Assembly: GCA_014647935.1 (NCBI GenBank)
Contig: BMQD01000005.1
Location: 83,654-147,653 of the forward strand
Reading direction: 5' to 3'
Origin: Planomonospora parontospora
Lineage (GTDB): Bacteria; Actinomycetota; Actinomycetes; Streptosporangiales; Streptosporangiaceae
DNA length: 64,000 nucleotides
A program made the translations under genes and the position numbers. Below, piece after piece: positions 52,198 through 61,776 of the stretch. How positions within the stretch are numbered: the stretch's first letter is position 1; each line of letters starts with the position of its first letter. The notes beneath the pieces were generated by a model that did not search any database, was not told the DNA's origin, and worked only from the letters and a program-made list of their open reading frames with translations.

Positions 52198-52893
52198 GTG
52201 GCCGGTTCACGAGGCGGCGTGCTGGAGCTCGCCGTGCTCGGGTCGCTGCACGAGACCCCGCTGCACGGCTACGAACTGCGCAAACGGCTCAACGCCCTGC
52301 TCGGCATGTTTCGCGCCTTCTCCTACGGCTCGCTCTACCCGTGCCTGCGCCAGCTGCTGACGGACGGGCTCATCGTCGAGGAGGAGCCCGCCGCCGAGAG
52401 CCCTGTCCCTCTCACCGGCCGCCGGTCGAAGATCGTCTACCGGCTGACCGCCGAGGGCAAGGAGCGGCTGCAGGAGCTCCTCACCCAGGCCGGCCCGTCC
52501 GCCTGGGAGGACGAGAGCTTCGGCATCCACTTCGCCTTCTTCCGGCACACCGAGGCCGAGGTGCGCCTGCGCATCCTCGAGGGACGCCGCAGCCGCCTGG
52601 AGGAGAGACTCGACGCCGTCCGCACGGCCCTGGCCCGCACGCGCGAGCGGCTGGACAGCTACACCCTGGAGCTCCAGCGCCACGGCCTGGAGTCGGTCGA
52701 GCGCGAGGTGCGGTGGCTCAACGAGCTGATCGAGACCGAGCGGCGGGGATCCGCGGCGAGCGCGGCGCCGGACGCCGGGCACCGGAGCTCCGCCGCGGGC
52801 GGGGAACCGCGGTCGGCGCACGAAGAGACGTCCCGGGCGCCCTCGCCCGGAACCGATGGTCCGGAGCGGCCCGCCGCTCCGGAGGACAACTGA
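52198..52893 (+). CDS. PadR-family transcriptional regulator
   Basis: 231 residues from GTG 52198 (start of the conserved part, [20 protein letters not shown]); earlier in-frame starts lie across the operator. Winged helix: [38 protein letters not shown], then [16 protein letters not shown]. The middle is a coiled coil ([20 protein letters not shown]) ending in [13 protein letters not shown], then a disordered tail. A PadR gene directly before ino1 is a conserved actinomycete pair; it probably represses inositol synthesis. Confidence 0.9.
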   Translation: MAGSRGGVLELAVLGSLHETPLHGYELRKRLNALLGMFRAFSYGSLYPCLRQLLTDGLIVEEEPAAESPVPLTGRRSKIVYRLTAEGKERLQELLTQAGPSAWEDESFGIHFAFFRHTEAEVRLRILEGRRSRLEERLDAVRTALARTRERLDSYTLELQRHGLESVEREVRWLNELIETERRGSAASAAPDAGHRSSAAGGEPRSAHEETSRAPSPGTDGPERPAAPEDN

Positions 52894-52921
52894 TCAAACA
52901 GGACTAAGGGGAGCGAGTGCC

Positions 52922-54001
52922 ATGGGTTCGGTGCGCGTAGCCATTGTCGGTGTGGGCAACTGTGCCGCGTCGCTCGTGCAGGGCGTGCACTACTACAGGG
53001 ATGCCGACCCGGGCACCCGGGTGCCGGGCCTGATGCACGTCAAGTTCGGCGACTACCATGTCGGCGACGTCGAGTTCGTCGCCGCGTTCGACGTCGACGC
53101 CAAGAAGGTCGGCCGCGACCTGTCCGAGGCGATCGTTGCCTCGGAGAACAACACCATCAAGATCTGCGACGTGCCGCCGACCGGCGTGACCGTGCAGCGC
53201 GGCCACACCTTCGACGGCCTCGGCGAGTACTACCGCGAGATGGTCGAGGAGTCCGACGACGCCCCGGTCGACGTCGTGCAGGCGCTCAAGGACGCCCGGG
53301 TGGACGTGCTGGTCTCCTACCTGCCGGTGGGCTCGGAGGAGGCGGACCGCTTCTACGCCCAGTGCGCCATCGACGCCAAGGTGGCCTTCGTCAACGCGCT
53401 GCCGGTGTTCATCGCCTCCGACCCCGAGTGGGCGCAGAAGTTCACCGACGCGGGCGTGCCGATCGTCGGCGACGACATCAAGTCCCAGGTCGGCGCGACC
53501 ATCACGCACCGGGTCATGGCCAAGCTGTTCGAGGACCGCGGGGTGGAGCTGCTCCGCACCTACCAGCTGAACTTCGGCGGCAACATGGACTTCATGAACA
53601 TGCTGGAGCGCAAGCGCCTGCAGTCCAAGAAGATCTCCAAGACCCAGTCCGTCACCTCGCAGATCCCGCACGAGATGGCCAAGGCCGACGTGCACATCGG
53701 CCCGTCGGACCACGTGCCGTGGCTGGACGACCGCAAGTGGGCCTACGTCCGCCTGGAGGGCCGCTCCTTCGGCGACACCCCGCTGAACCTGGAGTACAAG
53801 CTGGAGGTCTGGGACTCCCCCAACTCCGCCGGCGTCATCATCGACGCCGTCCGCGCTGCCAAGATCGCCCTGGACCGGGGCATCGCCGGCCCGATCCTCT
53901 CGGCCTCCTCCTACTTCATGAAGTCCCCGCCGGAGCAGTACTCCGACGAGGAGGCCCACGAGTACGTCGAGAAGTTCATCCGCGGCGAGGTCGAGCGCTG
54001 A
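52922..54001 (+). CDS. ino1: Inositol-3-phosphate synthase
   Basis: 359 residues from ATG 52922, GGGGAG upstream. It converts glucose 6-phosphate to myo-inositol 3-phosphate with NAD, the first step to phosphatidylinositol and mycothiol. NAD-binding [20 protein letters not shown]; core [40 protein letters not shown], and [20 protein letters not shown] are all present. 28 bases after the PadR gene. Confidence 0.97.
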   Translation: MGSVRVAIVGVGNCAASLVQGVHYYRDADPGTRVPGLMHVKFGDYHVGDVEFVAAFDVDAKKVGRDLSEAIVASENNTIKICDVPPTGVTVQRGHTFDGLGEYYREMVEESDDAPVDVVQALKDARVDVLVSYLPVGSEEADRFYAQCAIDAKVAFVNALPVFIASDPEWAQKFTDAGVPIVGDDIKSQVGATITHRVMAKLFEDRGVELLRTYQLNFGGNMDFMNMLERKRLQSKKISKTQSVTSQIPHEMAKADVHIGPSDHVPWLDDRKWAYVRLEGRSFGDTPLNLEYKLEVWDSPNSAGVIIDAVRAAKIALDRGIAGPILSASSYFMKSPPEQYSDEEAHEYVEKFIRGEVER

Positions 54002-54014
54002 CCTCCTCGCCCTG

Positions 54015-54048
54015 AGAGCCCTCCGCCCCTCCCAGGGCGGAGGGCTCT
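54015..54048 (+). terminator. Rho-independent terminator after ino1
   Basis: AGAGCCCTCCGCCC (54015-54028) pairs perfectly with GGGCGGAGGGCTCT (54035-54048), six-base loop, followed by a T-rich TCTTCTC stretch. Confidence 0.9.
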
Positions 54049-54065
54049 TCTCTTCTCCAGGCCGG

Positions 54066-54452
54066 TTGCAGGTGAACTACGCCAGAATGAACGAAGAAGG
54101 TGCACGAATCCGATCCATGAGGAGCAGCGATGGGACACGAACCATGAGTCCCCGCCGCTGGGTCGCGATGTCGTGCATGGCGCTGCTCACGGCGGCCGCC
54201 ATCTACGTGCACGCCCTATGGAGTGGAGAATTCGCGACGCTGCTCCCGCTCGACGAATACTGCACGAGCAGGCCGTTGGGTTCCCCATATGTCTCCTGGA
54301 CCTGGTTCCCGATCCGGCATCTCTGCCATTGGGAGGACGGGACGACGACGGACCTGGTGCCGGCCTATGTCAATCCGATCCTGGTGACGTCTCTGGTGGG
54401 GGCCGTGCTCTGTATGGTCATGGCCGTTCGAGCGCGGAGGCGGGAAAGATGA
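54066..54452 (+). CDS. Small membrane protein of unknown function
   Basis: Up to 128 residues; in-frame starts at 54066, 54087, 54117 and 54144 cannot be told apart, as none has a clear ribosome site. Two membrane segments: WVAMSCMALLTAAAIYVHAL and NPILVTSLVGAVLCMVMAVR, with an outer loop holding YCTSRPLGSPYVSWTWFP and two cysteines. Lower GC than its neighbours; probably an accessory gene. Confidence 0.55.
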   Translation: MQVNYARMNEEGARIRSMRSSDGTRTMSPRRWVAMSCMALLTAAAIYVHALWSGEFATLLPLDEYCTSRPLGSPYVSWTWFPIRHLCHWEDGTTTDLVPAYVNPILVTSLVGAVLCMVMAVRARRRER

Positions 54453-54707
54453 TCTTCAATCGCCGCTTCTCCCGGCAAAAGGGGTATCCGTATCCGACTC
54501 CGCACACCGCCTGTCCCGTCGCCGCCTGCTGACGGCCGGGGCCGAATCGCCGGCGTCGTCGCCCATGATCACTTGGCTGACTCGACGGGAGGAAACCAGC
54601 CGAACGCTCCGGCCTCACTCCGTCCAGGATCCGCTTCACCCTGCTATCGATCTTCCTAGCTCATAGTCCGGTCATATTAACTGCGCTAGGAGCTAGGAAG
54701 TCGGGTC

Positions 54708-55852
54708 ATGGAGAAGCCACCCTCGGTCTTCGCGCGGGACTTCGAGTGGAGCCTGCTGGACAGGTTCATGGGCCCGTATCCCGGGCTGCACCTCAGCGTC
54801 ATGTGCGGCAGGCGCCGCCAGGGCAAGAGCTTCGTGCTCTCCCACCTCTCCGAGGCCTTCCAGGGCATGTACCACATGGCCCTGCCCGACGACGACCGGC
54901 TGCTCGCCCTCGAACGGTTCGGGACGACGCTGGGGGAATGGGCGGGCTGGCCGACCCCGAGGCCGCCTTCCACCTCTACGCCTTCATCGGGGGCACGCCC
55001 GGCTACCGGCGCGGCGTCGCGGGGCGGCAGCCGCCGTCGTCCCCCGCCGACGTGGAGAGATGGGTGATGGACGAGGTCGTGACCCCGGACGGCACCCTCT
55101 ACGACGAACCCTCCTACGTGCTGCGGGAGGATCCCCGGATGGTCGACCGCTCCCTCTACCAGACCGTGCTCCAGCACATCGCCCAGGGCCACACCACGCC
55201 GACGAAGATCGGCGCCCGGATGGAGCGGCCCGCGACCGCGCTGGAACACCCGCTGCGCGTCCTGCTGGAGTCGCGCATCATCACCAAGGAGGAGGACGTG
55301 CTCTACCAGCGCAAGATCTCCTACCACCTGAGCGACCCCCTGCTCCGGTTCCACCACCTGGTGGTGCAGCCGCGCGTCCACGACGCCGAACTGGGAAACG
55401 CGGAAGCGGTCTGGGCCGCCGCGCGGGACACGGTCCAGTCCAAGATCCTCGGACCGGCTTTCGAGGAGGTCTGCCGCCGCTGGACCCGGGTCTACGGCCT
55501 GGAGCGGCTCGGCCTGGACGGCGGCGGTGAGGTCGGGGAGACGACGATCTCGTGCCCCGAGTGCCGGAAGAGCCACCAGATCGATGTGATCATGCTGGGT
55601 CCGGGAGAACAGGCCCGGTCGAAGAGTCCGGCGGTGAGTGCGCTGGGCGAGGCGAAGTACACCGCAGAGCCTCGCGGCAGCGCCGACCTGCACCGGCTGG
55701 ACCATCTCCGGGCGGTCATCACCGCCAAGCGCGTTCCGGCGGAGGACGCCAAGCTGGTGATCTTCGCCAGGAACGGCTTCACCGCCGACCTGGAGGCCGA
55801 GGCCCGGCGTCGAGGCGACGTCGTCCTGGTGACACTGGCCGACCTCTACTGA
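54708..55852 (+). pseudogene. Decayed AAA ATPase of the DUF234 type (deletion plus frameshift)
   Basis: The first part, from ATG 54708, has the Walker A of this family (CGRRRQGKSFVLSHLSEAFQ) and runs to GTTLGEWAG near 54945. The coding sense then continues in another frame from about 54950 (GLADPEAAFHLYAFIGGTPG) to the stop at 55852. The region that should hold Walker B and the LILCGS sensor motif, more than 100 residues, is missing. The downstream half is intact: helix-turn-helix (TTPTKIGARMERPATALEHP) and the DUF234 nuclease-like end with CPECRK and the GEAKY-type core. A large internal deletion with frame loss explains this. Confidence 0.8.
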
Positions 55853-55915
55853 CGGGGTTCGCCGGATGGTCCGCATGGTTCGGCGGGCAGGTGGGTCCCG
55901 GTGCCTCGGACGGGG

Positions 55916-56239
55916 TCAGTGGCCGCCGCCCGCCAGGTTGAGGCCGACGACGCCGCAGAGGATGAGGGCGATCGAGGCGATCTTGACGGGGGACGCGTCC
56001 TCGCCCAGCGCGATCATGCCCAGCGTGGCGGTGCCGACCGCGCCGATGCCCGTCCAGACGGCGTAGGCCGTACCGACGTCGAGGCTCTTGAGGGCGAGCG
56101 CGAGGAGTCCGAAGCTGAGGACGGCCGAGACGGCGAAGCCGATGCTCGGCAGCGGTGCGGAGAACCCGTCGCTCAACTTCAGCGAATAGGCCATGGCGAC
56201 CTCGAACAGGCCGGCGACGATGATCATTATCCAGGCCAT
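55916..56239 (-). CDS. sugE: SMR-family guanidinium exporter (Gdx/SugE type)
   Basis: 107 residues from ATG 56239, GGAG upstream. Four membrane helices: MAWIMIIVAGLFEVAMAYSL with Glu13 as the essential coupling residue, GFAVSAVLSFGLLALALKSL, YAVWTGIGAVGTATLGMIAL and IASIALILCGVVGLNLAG. A guanidine-III riboswitch in the leader marks it as a guanidinium exporter rather than a general drug pump. Confidence 0.93.
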   Translation of the reverse strand: MAWIMIIVAGLFEVAMAYSLKLSDGFSAPLPSIGFAVSAVLSFGLLALALKSLDVGTAYAVWTGIGAVGTATLGMIALGEDASPVKIASIALILCGVVGLNLAGGGH

Positions 56240-56260
56240 GACGGCTCCCTCCGATGCAGG

Positions 56261-56301
56261 AGCGTCGTCTTCGCAGGCCGGGTACGGCGCGTCTCGTCCG
56301 G
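56261..56301 (-). promoter_or_regulatory. Guanidine-III riboswitch
   Basis: The 41-nt minus-strand segment reads CCGGACGAG, then ACGCGCCGTACCCGG, then CCTGCGAAGACGACGCT. It matches, almost base for base, the ykkC-III consensus (for example the Thermobifida fusca aptamer), including CCGGACGAG, GCGCCGTACCCGG and AAGACG. The first CCGG pairs with the later CCGG, and the 3' ACGACGC pairs back onto GCGCCGT as a pseudoknot with one mismatch. It lies 22 bases before the sugE start, overlapping the approach to the ribosome site. Guanidine binding should turn the gene on. Confidence 0.9.
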
Positions 56302-56368
56302 GCGGTTCCCGGAAGCGGGACCGCGTCGACGACAACGGCGGCGGTCCCCCGGAGATTCCCGCCCGGGA

Positions 56369-56995
56369 TCAGCGCGCCGCGGGCGGGAGGGCGGCGGGGT
56401 CGGCGACGGGCCAGCGCAGAGGGTCGGCGCCGAGACCGTCGAGGTGGGGGACCTGCTCCCGGCACCACGGCGAGATCGGCAGGCTCCCGTCGAGCACGCC
56501 CCGGGCGAACTCCCGCCACGGAGTCCAGCGCACCTCCCCGACCTCGTCGGGGTTGGGCGCGACCGCGGTGCCGGCCTCGGTGTCGGCCCCGGTGTCGACG
56601 ACGACCCGGTAGACCGGGCAGAGCTCGCGCTCGACGACGCCGTTGTCCATGACGGCCCGGTAGGAGAAGCGCGGCAGCAGCAGGTCCGCCGCGACGACCG
56701 TGAGCCCGAGCTCGTAGTCCAGCCGCCGGACCACCGCGTCGTGCGTCGGCTCGCCGGGCAGGGGGTGGCCGCAGCAGCTGTTGGTCCACACGTCCGGCCA
56801 GGTGAGCTTGTGCGACGCCCGCCGGGTGAGGAGCACCCTGCCGTCGGTGTCGAACACGTAGCTGGAGAAGGCGAGGTGGAGGGGGGTGTCGGGGCCGTGC
56901 ACCGCCGCCTTGGGGGCCGTGCCGACCGCGTTCCCGTCGACGTCGACGAGCACGACGTGTTCATCAGGTGTCACGGATCGAGAGTACGTGATCAT
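56369..56995 (-). CDS. idi: Isopentenyl-diphosphate delta-isomerase (type I)
   Basis: 208 residues from ATG 56995; GTG 56974 (VTPDEHVVLVDVDGNAVG) is a plausible later start. Nudix-fold enzyme that interconverts IPP and DMAPP. Catalytic cysteine in TNSCCGHP (about 71-78) and the acidic base region GVVERELCPVYRVV are present. It suggests that isoprenoid supply can be balanced here; no other isoprenoid genes are adjacent. Confidence 0.95.
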   Translation of the reverse strand: MITYSRSVTPDEHVVLVDVDGNAVGTAPKAAVHGPDTPLHLAFSSYVFDTDGRVLLTRRASHKLTWPDVWTNSCCGHPLPGEPTHDAVVRRLDYELGLTVVAADLLLPRFSYRAVMDNGVVERELCPVYRVVVDTGADTEAGTAVAPNPDEVGEVRWTPWREFARGVLDGSLPISPWCREQVPHLDGLGADPLRWPVADPAALPPAAR

Positions 56996-57118
56996 GTCTG
57001 CTCATCACGCCCACTCTGCAACACGGGCGGAAAGTCCATATATGTCACATGGTTGCCGTTCGGTGGTCTCAGGGACATCCCCGATCCCCTGAGCCCGTCC
57101 CGCACGTAGGCTGAGCCC

Positions 57119-58420
57119 GTGTCATTCGTATCCGATCTACGCGTCGTCCTGGAAGGTCGGGACTTCCGGCGGCTGTACGGCACCCGCCTGGTCTCCCAGT
57201 TCTCCGACGGGATCTTCCAGTTCGCGGTGGCCGGATTCGCGTTCTTCAGCCCGGAGCAGAGCACCAGCGCCGTCCAGATCGCCGCGGGCCTGGCCGTGCT
57301 GCTCCTGCCGTACTCCGTGCTGGGGCCCTTCGTCGGCGTGTTCATCGACCGCTGGTCCCGGCAGCGGATCCTGGTCGTCGCGCCGCTGGTCCGGGGTGCG
57401 CTGCTGGTGGCCACCGCGGCGCTGCTGGCCGGCGGCGCCCCCGACGCCGTCTTCTACGCCGCCGCGCTCTGCGTGCTCGGGGTGAACCGGTTCTTCCTGG
57501 CCGCGCTCGGGGCCTCGCTCCCGCACGTCGTCCCGGCCGACCGGCTGATGGTGGCCAACGCGGTCACCCCCACCTCCGGCACCGTGCTGACCTTCGTCGG
57601 AGTGGGCGTGGGCATCCTGCTCCGCAAGGTCCTCGGCAGCGACGACCAGGGCGTCGCCGTGCTCCTGCTCGTCTCCGGCCTGATCTTCGGGCTCAGCGCG
57701 CTGATCGCCCGGACCATGGACCGGGCGCTGCTCGGCCCGGCCTACGACCCGGACCGGCCGCAGGCCCGCGAGGCCGTACGGCACGTCGTCAGCGGCCTCG
57801 TCGACGGCGCGCGGCACATCGCGGGCCACCGCGCCGCCGCCGCCGCGATGGGCGCGATGGCCACCCACCGCTTCATGTACGGCATGTGCACGGCGATGCT
57901 CGTCATGCTCTCGCGCTACTACTTCGCCGAGAGCGCCGAGGACGCCCTGGACGCGGTCACCGTCGTGGTCGCCACCTCCGGAGTCGGCTACTTCCTGGCC
58001 GTGCTGGTCACCCCGTGGGCCACCGAGCGGTTCGGGCTGCACCGCTGGGTCCCGGCCATGCTCGTCACCGCCGGGGTGCTCACGCTGGGGCTGTGCGCGA
58101 CGTTCCAGCAGTGGGGGTTCGCCGCGGCCGGCTTCGTGCTGGGCATCGCCGGGCAGAGCGTCAAGATCTGCGCGGACACGGCCGTCCAGCGGGACGTCGA
58201 CGACGCCTACCTCGGCCGGGCCTTCTCCATCTACGACATGCTCTTCAACGGCAGCTACGTGCTGGCCGCGGCCTGCGCGGCGGCGCTGCTCCCGGCCGAC
58301 GGGAAGTCACTGACCGTGCTGATCCTCATCACCGCCGGATACGCCGGCGGCGCCGTGCTCTACCGGGTCGTCAGGCGTCCCGGCCGATATCCGCAACCGC
58401 AGCCGTCATCGCGGCCGTGA
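57119..58420 (+). CDS. Major facilitator superfamily transporter
   Basis: 433 residues, GTG start. TAGGCT at 57107-57112 lies six bases before the start, fitting a leaderless mRNA. About twelve membrane helices; first loop motif [15 protein letters not shown] is the MFS D-R-x-x-R motif. Domain 2 starts near [17 protein letters not shown]. Probably a drug or metabolite exporter. Its 3' end overlaps bioA, which runs the other way, by 50 bases. Confidence 0.92.
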   Translation: MSFVSDLRVVLEGRDFRRLYGTRLVSQFSDGIFQFAVAGFAFFSPEQSTSAVQIAAGLAVLLLPYSVLGPFVGVFIDRWSRQRILVVAPLVRGALLVATAALLAGGAPDAVFYAAALCVLGVNRFFLAALGASLPHVVPADRLMVANAVTPTSGTVLTFVGVGVGILLRKVLGSDDQGVAVLLLVSGLIFGLSALIARTMDRALLGPAYDPDRPQAREAVRHVVSGLVDGARHIAGHRAAAAAMGAMATHRFMYGMCTAMLVMLSRYYFAESAEDALDAVTVVVATSGVGYFLAVLVTPWATERFGLHRWVPAMLVTAGVLTLGLCATFQQWGFAAAGFVLGIAGQSVKICADTAVQRDVDDAYLGRAFSIYDMLFNGSYVLAAACAAALLPADGKSLTVLILITAGYAGGAVLYRVVRRPGRYPQPQPSSRP

Positions 58421-59618
58421 TCCGCGCCAGGTCGTCGTCGTCCGTGGCGTACGGCGGCATCGTGTAGATCAGCCGGCCGAACGGCCGGAGCCAGACGCCG
58501 TGCCGCATGACGGTGTCCTGGACGCGCCCGACGTCGACCGGCTCCAGCGTCTCGACCACGCCGATCGCGCCGAGCACGCGCACGTCCTTCACCCCGGGGG
58601 CGTGCGCCGCCCCGGCCAGGCCCGCCGTCAGCCCCCGCTCGATCCGGGCGACCTCCTCCCGCCAGGGGCGCTCGGCCAGCAGGTCCAGGGAGGCGTTCGC
58701 GACGGCGGCGGCCAGCGGGTTGCCCATGAAGGTCGGCCCGTGCATCAGCGTGCCGATACCCGCCGCCACCCGCTCGGTGCACAGCGTCGCCGCCAGGGAC
58801 ATATAGCCGCCGGTCAGCGCCTTGCCCAGGCACATGATGTCGGGCCGGATGCCCGCGTGGTCGCAGCCGAACAGCTCGCCGGTCCGGCCGAAGCCGGTGG
58901 CGATCTCGTCGGCGATCAGCAGCAGGCCGTGCTCGTCGGCCAGCTCGCGGAGCCGGCGCAGATGGGCCGGGTGGTAGAAGTGCATGCCGCCTGCGCCCTG
59001 GACGACCGGCTCGACGATGATCGCCGCCAGCTCGGAGGCGTGCCGGGCGACCGTCTCCGCCAGCTCGGCGAGGTAGGCCTCGTCGTGGTCCGCGGGAGGC
59101 CGGGGGGCGAACACGTGCTGCGGGAGCGCGCCGGAGAACAGGTGGTGCATGCCGTTCACCGGGTCGCAGACGGCCATCGCCCCGAAGGTGTCGCCGTGGT
59201 AGCCGCCCCTGACCGTCAGCAGGCGGTGCCGCCCGGTGAACTGGAAGGCCATCTTGATCGCGACCTCGACGGCCACCGAGCCGGAGTCGGCGAGGAAGAC
59301 CTTCGGCAGCCCGGTCATCTCCGCCAGCGTGCGCGCCAGCCGTACGGCGGGCTCGTGGGTGAGCCCGCCGAACATGACGTGCGCCATGTCGGCGAGCTGC
59401 GCGGTCAGGGCGGCGTCGAGGCGCGGGTGCCCGTAGCCGTGGATCGCCGCCCACCACGACGACATCCCGTCGACCAGCTCGCGCCCGTCGGCGAGCGTCA
59501 GCCGCACCCCGGAGGCCCGAACCACCTGGTGGACCGGCACCTGCGGGGGGACGGAGGCGTACGGGTGCCACACGTGCGCGCGGTCGAGCGCCGGCACGTC
59601 CACATCGATCGCGTCCAC
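58371..59618 (-). CDS. bioA: Adenosylmethionine--8-amino-7-oxononanoate aminotransferase
   Basis: 415 residues. Biotin pathway: makes 7,8-diaminopelargonate using SAM as amino donor, PLP enzyme. [16 protein letters not shown] near the start is the BioA mark; the PLP lysine lies in [33 protein letters not shown] binds the cofactor. No other bio genes in the window. Convergent overlap with the MFS gene. Confidence 0.96.
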   Translation of the reverse strand: MDAIDVDVPALDRAHVWHPYASVPPQVPVHQVVRASGVRLTLADGRELVDGMSSWWAAIHGYGHPRLDAALTAQLADMAHVMFGGLTHEPAVRLARTLAEMTGLPKVFLADSGSVAVEVAIKMAFQFTGRHRLLTVRGGYHGDTFGAMAVCDPVNGMHHLFSGALPQHVFAPRPPADHDEAYLAELAETVARHASELAAIIVEPVVQGAGGMHFYHPAHLRRLRELADEHGLLLIADEIATGFGRTGELFGCDHAGIRPDIMCLGKALTGGYMSLAATLCTERVAAGIGTLMHGPTFMGNPLAAAVANASLDLLAERPWREEVARIERGLTAGLAGAAHAPGVKDVRVLGAIGVVETLEPVDVGRVQDTVMRHGVWLRPFGRLIYTMPPYATDDDDLARITAAMTAAVADIGRDA

Positions 59619-59647
59619 CGCGCCACCCTAACCCGGTGCGCCGCCCG

Positions 59648-61087
59648 TCAGCCGGGCAGCACGCCGTTGGCCGCGGCCCACTCGCGCAGGGCCTCGGCCG
59701 CGGCCTCCTTGCCGACGACGCCCTCGTCCATGCGCATGTCGAGGAGGAACTTGTAGGCGCGCCCGACCACCGGGCCGGGCGGGACGCCGAGGATCTCCTG
59801 GATCTCGTTGCCGTCCAGCTCGGGACGGATCTTGCCGAGCTCCTCCTCCTCGGCGAGCCTGGCGATGCGCTCCTCGAGCTGGTCGTAGGTGCGCGACAGC
59901 GTCTGGGCCTTGCGCCGGTTGCGGGTGGTGCAGTCGGCGCGGGTCAGCTTGTGCAGCCGCTCCAGCAGGTGCCCGGCGTCCCGGACGTAGCGGCGGACCG
60001 CCGAGTCGGTCCACTCGCCCGTGCCGTAGCCGTGGAAGCGCAGGTGGAGCTCGACCAGGCGGGCGACGTCGGCCACCACGTCCTTGGGGAACTTCAGCTC
60101 GGTCAGGCGCTTCTTGGCCAGCTGGGCGCCCACCACCTCGTGGTGGTGGAAGGAGACCCGGCCGCCGGGCTCGTGCCGGCGGGTCTTGGGCTTGCCCACG
60201 TCGTGCAGGAGCGCGGACCAGCGCAGGATGCGGTCGGGGCCGCCCTCCTCCAGATCGATCGCCTGCTCCAGCACGATCAGCGTGTGCTCGTAGACGTCCT
60301 TGTGCCGGTGGTGCTCGTCGATCTCCAGGCGGAGCCTGGGCAGCTCCGGCAAGACGTACGCGGCCAGGCCCGACTCGACCAGGATGCGCAGCCCCTCGCG
60401 CGGGTTGTCCCCGCAGATCAGCTTGTCCAGCTCGTCGCGGATGCGCTCGGCGGAGACGATCTCGATCCGCCCGGCCATCGCGGTCATCGCGTCCAGCGCC
60501 GCCCGGTCCACGGCGAAGCCGAGCTGGCTGGCGAACCGGGCGGCGCGCAGCATCCGCAGCGGGTCGTCGTCGAAGGACCGCTCCGGGGGGCCGGGGGTGC
60601 GCAGGACCCTGGCGTGCAGGTCGTCCAGGCCGCCGTGCGGGTCCTCGAACTCCCGGCCGGGCAGCCGCAGCGCCATCGCGTTGACCGCGAAGTCGCGCCG
60701 GGCCAGGTCGCCCTCCAGCGTGTCGCCGTAGACCACCTCGGGCTTGCGCGACTTCGGGTCGTACGACTCGCTGCGGTAGGTGGTGATCTCCAGCAGCCAG
60801 TTGCCCTTGCGCGCGCCGACCGTGCCGAAGTCGATGCCGATCGTCCAGATCGAGTCGGCCCAGTCGCGGATGAGCTCCAGGACCGTCTCGGGCCGCGCGT
60901 CCGTCGTCAGGTCGAGGTCGTTGCCGATCCGGCCGAGGAAGACGTCGCGGACCGAGCCGCCCACCAGGGCGATCTCGTATCCCCGCGCGGCGAACAGCTC
61001 GCCGAGCTCGTCGGCGACCGGCGCGATCTTGCGGAACAGCTCGCTCATGCCGTGCCGCTGGCTCTCAGACAGATTTGAAAGGGACAA
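59648..61087 (-). CDS. cca: CCA tRNA nucleotidyltransferase
   Basis: 479 residues from TTG 61087, chosen because related actinobacterial enzymes keep the piece LSESQRHGMSELFRKIAPVA; ATG 61048 is the alternative. It adds or repairs the CCA end of tRNAs, needed here since neither tRNA-Ser gene encodes CCA. Nucleotidyltransferase core IALVGGSVRDVFLG and NDLDLTTDARPE (metal Asp pair), RRDFAVNAMAL, DDDPLRMLRAARFASQL; HD domain SALLHDVGKPKTRRHE. Homologue of mycobacterial PcnA (Rv3907c). Confidence 0.95.
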   Translation of the reverse strand: MSLSNLSESQRHGMSELFRKIAPVADELGELFAARGYEIALVGGSVRDVFLGRIGNDLDLTTDARPETVLELIRDWADSIWTIGIDFGTVGARKGNWLLEITTYRSESYDPKSRKPEVVYGDTLEGDLARRDFAVNAMALRLPGREFEDPHGGLDDLHARVLRTPGPPERSFDDDPLRMLRAARFASQLGFAVDRAALDAMTAMAGRIEIVSAERIRDELDKLICGDNPREGLRILVESGLAAYVLPELPRLRLEIDEHHRHKDVYEHTLIVLEQAIDLEEGGPDRILRWSALLHDVGKPKTRRHEPGGRVSFHHHEVVGAQLAKKRLTELKFPKDVVADVARLVELHLRFHGYGTGEWTDSAVRRYVRDAGHLLERLHKLTRADCTTRNRRKAQTLSRTYDQLEERIARLAEEEELGKIRPELDGNEIQEILGVPPGPVVGRAYKFLLDMRMDEGVVGKEAAAEALREWAAANGVLPG

Positions 61088-61208
61088 ACCGGGTAGGTCC
61101 TTCGGTCAGGGAACACGTTCCCCACTGGGGAGACGCCGTACAGCGATCACCAGGCTACGTTCAGCCGCGGTCCGGGCGGAGCCGAGCGCCGAGGCAAGGA
61201 GGATCTGT

Positions 61209-61730
61209 ATGAAGGACGCCCTCGCGATCCACCGCTGGCTCCTCGCACTCCAGATCCATCATGAGATCGTACGCCTTCCCCGCGTGTTGACGAGTGCCGA
61301 CGAGCTGCCCGAGGTCCTCTCCGCGAGTCCCGCCACCTGCGTGGGCGTCTCCGTGTTCGAGGTCACCACCCGGATCGGTCCCGAGGTCGTCGCGACCGTC
61401 GCGCCCGTCGGCGCCCCGCCCCGGCCCGGCACCGTCGGCGGCGTCCTGGACGTGCGCCGGGTCCGCCCGGCCTCCGCCTTCACCGTGAACTCCGCCACCG
61501 ACTACGCCGCCGGGCTGGTCTGCCCGCTGCTGCTCCCCGACGACCTGACCGTGCTGGTGGACGAGCGGCTCACCAGGATCGACGGTCCCGTCCACACCCC
61601 CGTGGGCGAACGCCACACGGCGCTCCGGATCGACGCCGGCGACCTGCTCTCCCTCGTCCCCGGGAAGACCGTCGACCTGTCCGTTCCCCGGCCCCGAGGA
61701 GAGCCGATGACCGCCCGGCTCGTCGGATAG
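61209..61730 (+). CDS. YbaK/EbsC-like protein (possible aminoacyl-tRNA deacylase)
   Basis: 173 residues from ATG 61209 with AGGAGG six bases upstream. Start MKDALAIHRWLLALQIHHEI; the fold pattern of YbaK-type editing domains is visible in ELPEVLSASPATCVGVSVFE, RVRPASAFTVNSATDYAAGL and VCPLLLPDDLTVLVDERL, followed by TPVGERHTALRIDAGDLLSL. The usual catalytic lysine is not clear, so activity is uncertain. Conserved position between cca and the DUF6049 gene. Confidence 0.75.
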   Translation: MKDALAIHRWLLALQIHHEIVRLPRVLTSADELPEVLSASPATCVGVSVFEVTTRIGPEVVATVAPVGAPPRPGTVGGVLDVRRVRPASAFTVNSATDYAAGLVCPLLLPDDLTVLVDERLTRIDGPVHTPVGERHTALRIDAGDLLSLVPGKTVDLSVPRPRGEPMTARLVG

Positions 61731-61776
61731 GCCATAGCATTGCGGGCGTGCGCCGTATTTCACCCTTGGCCGGCAC

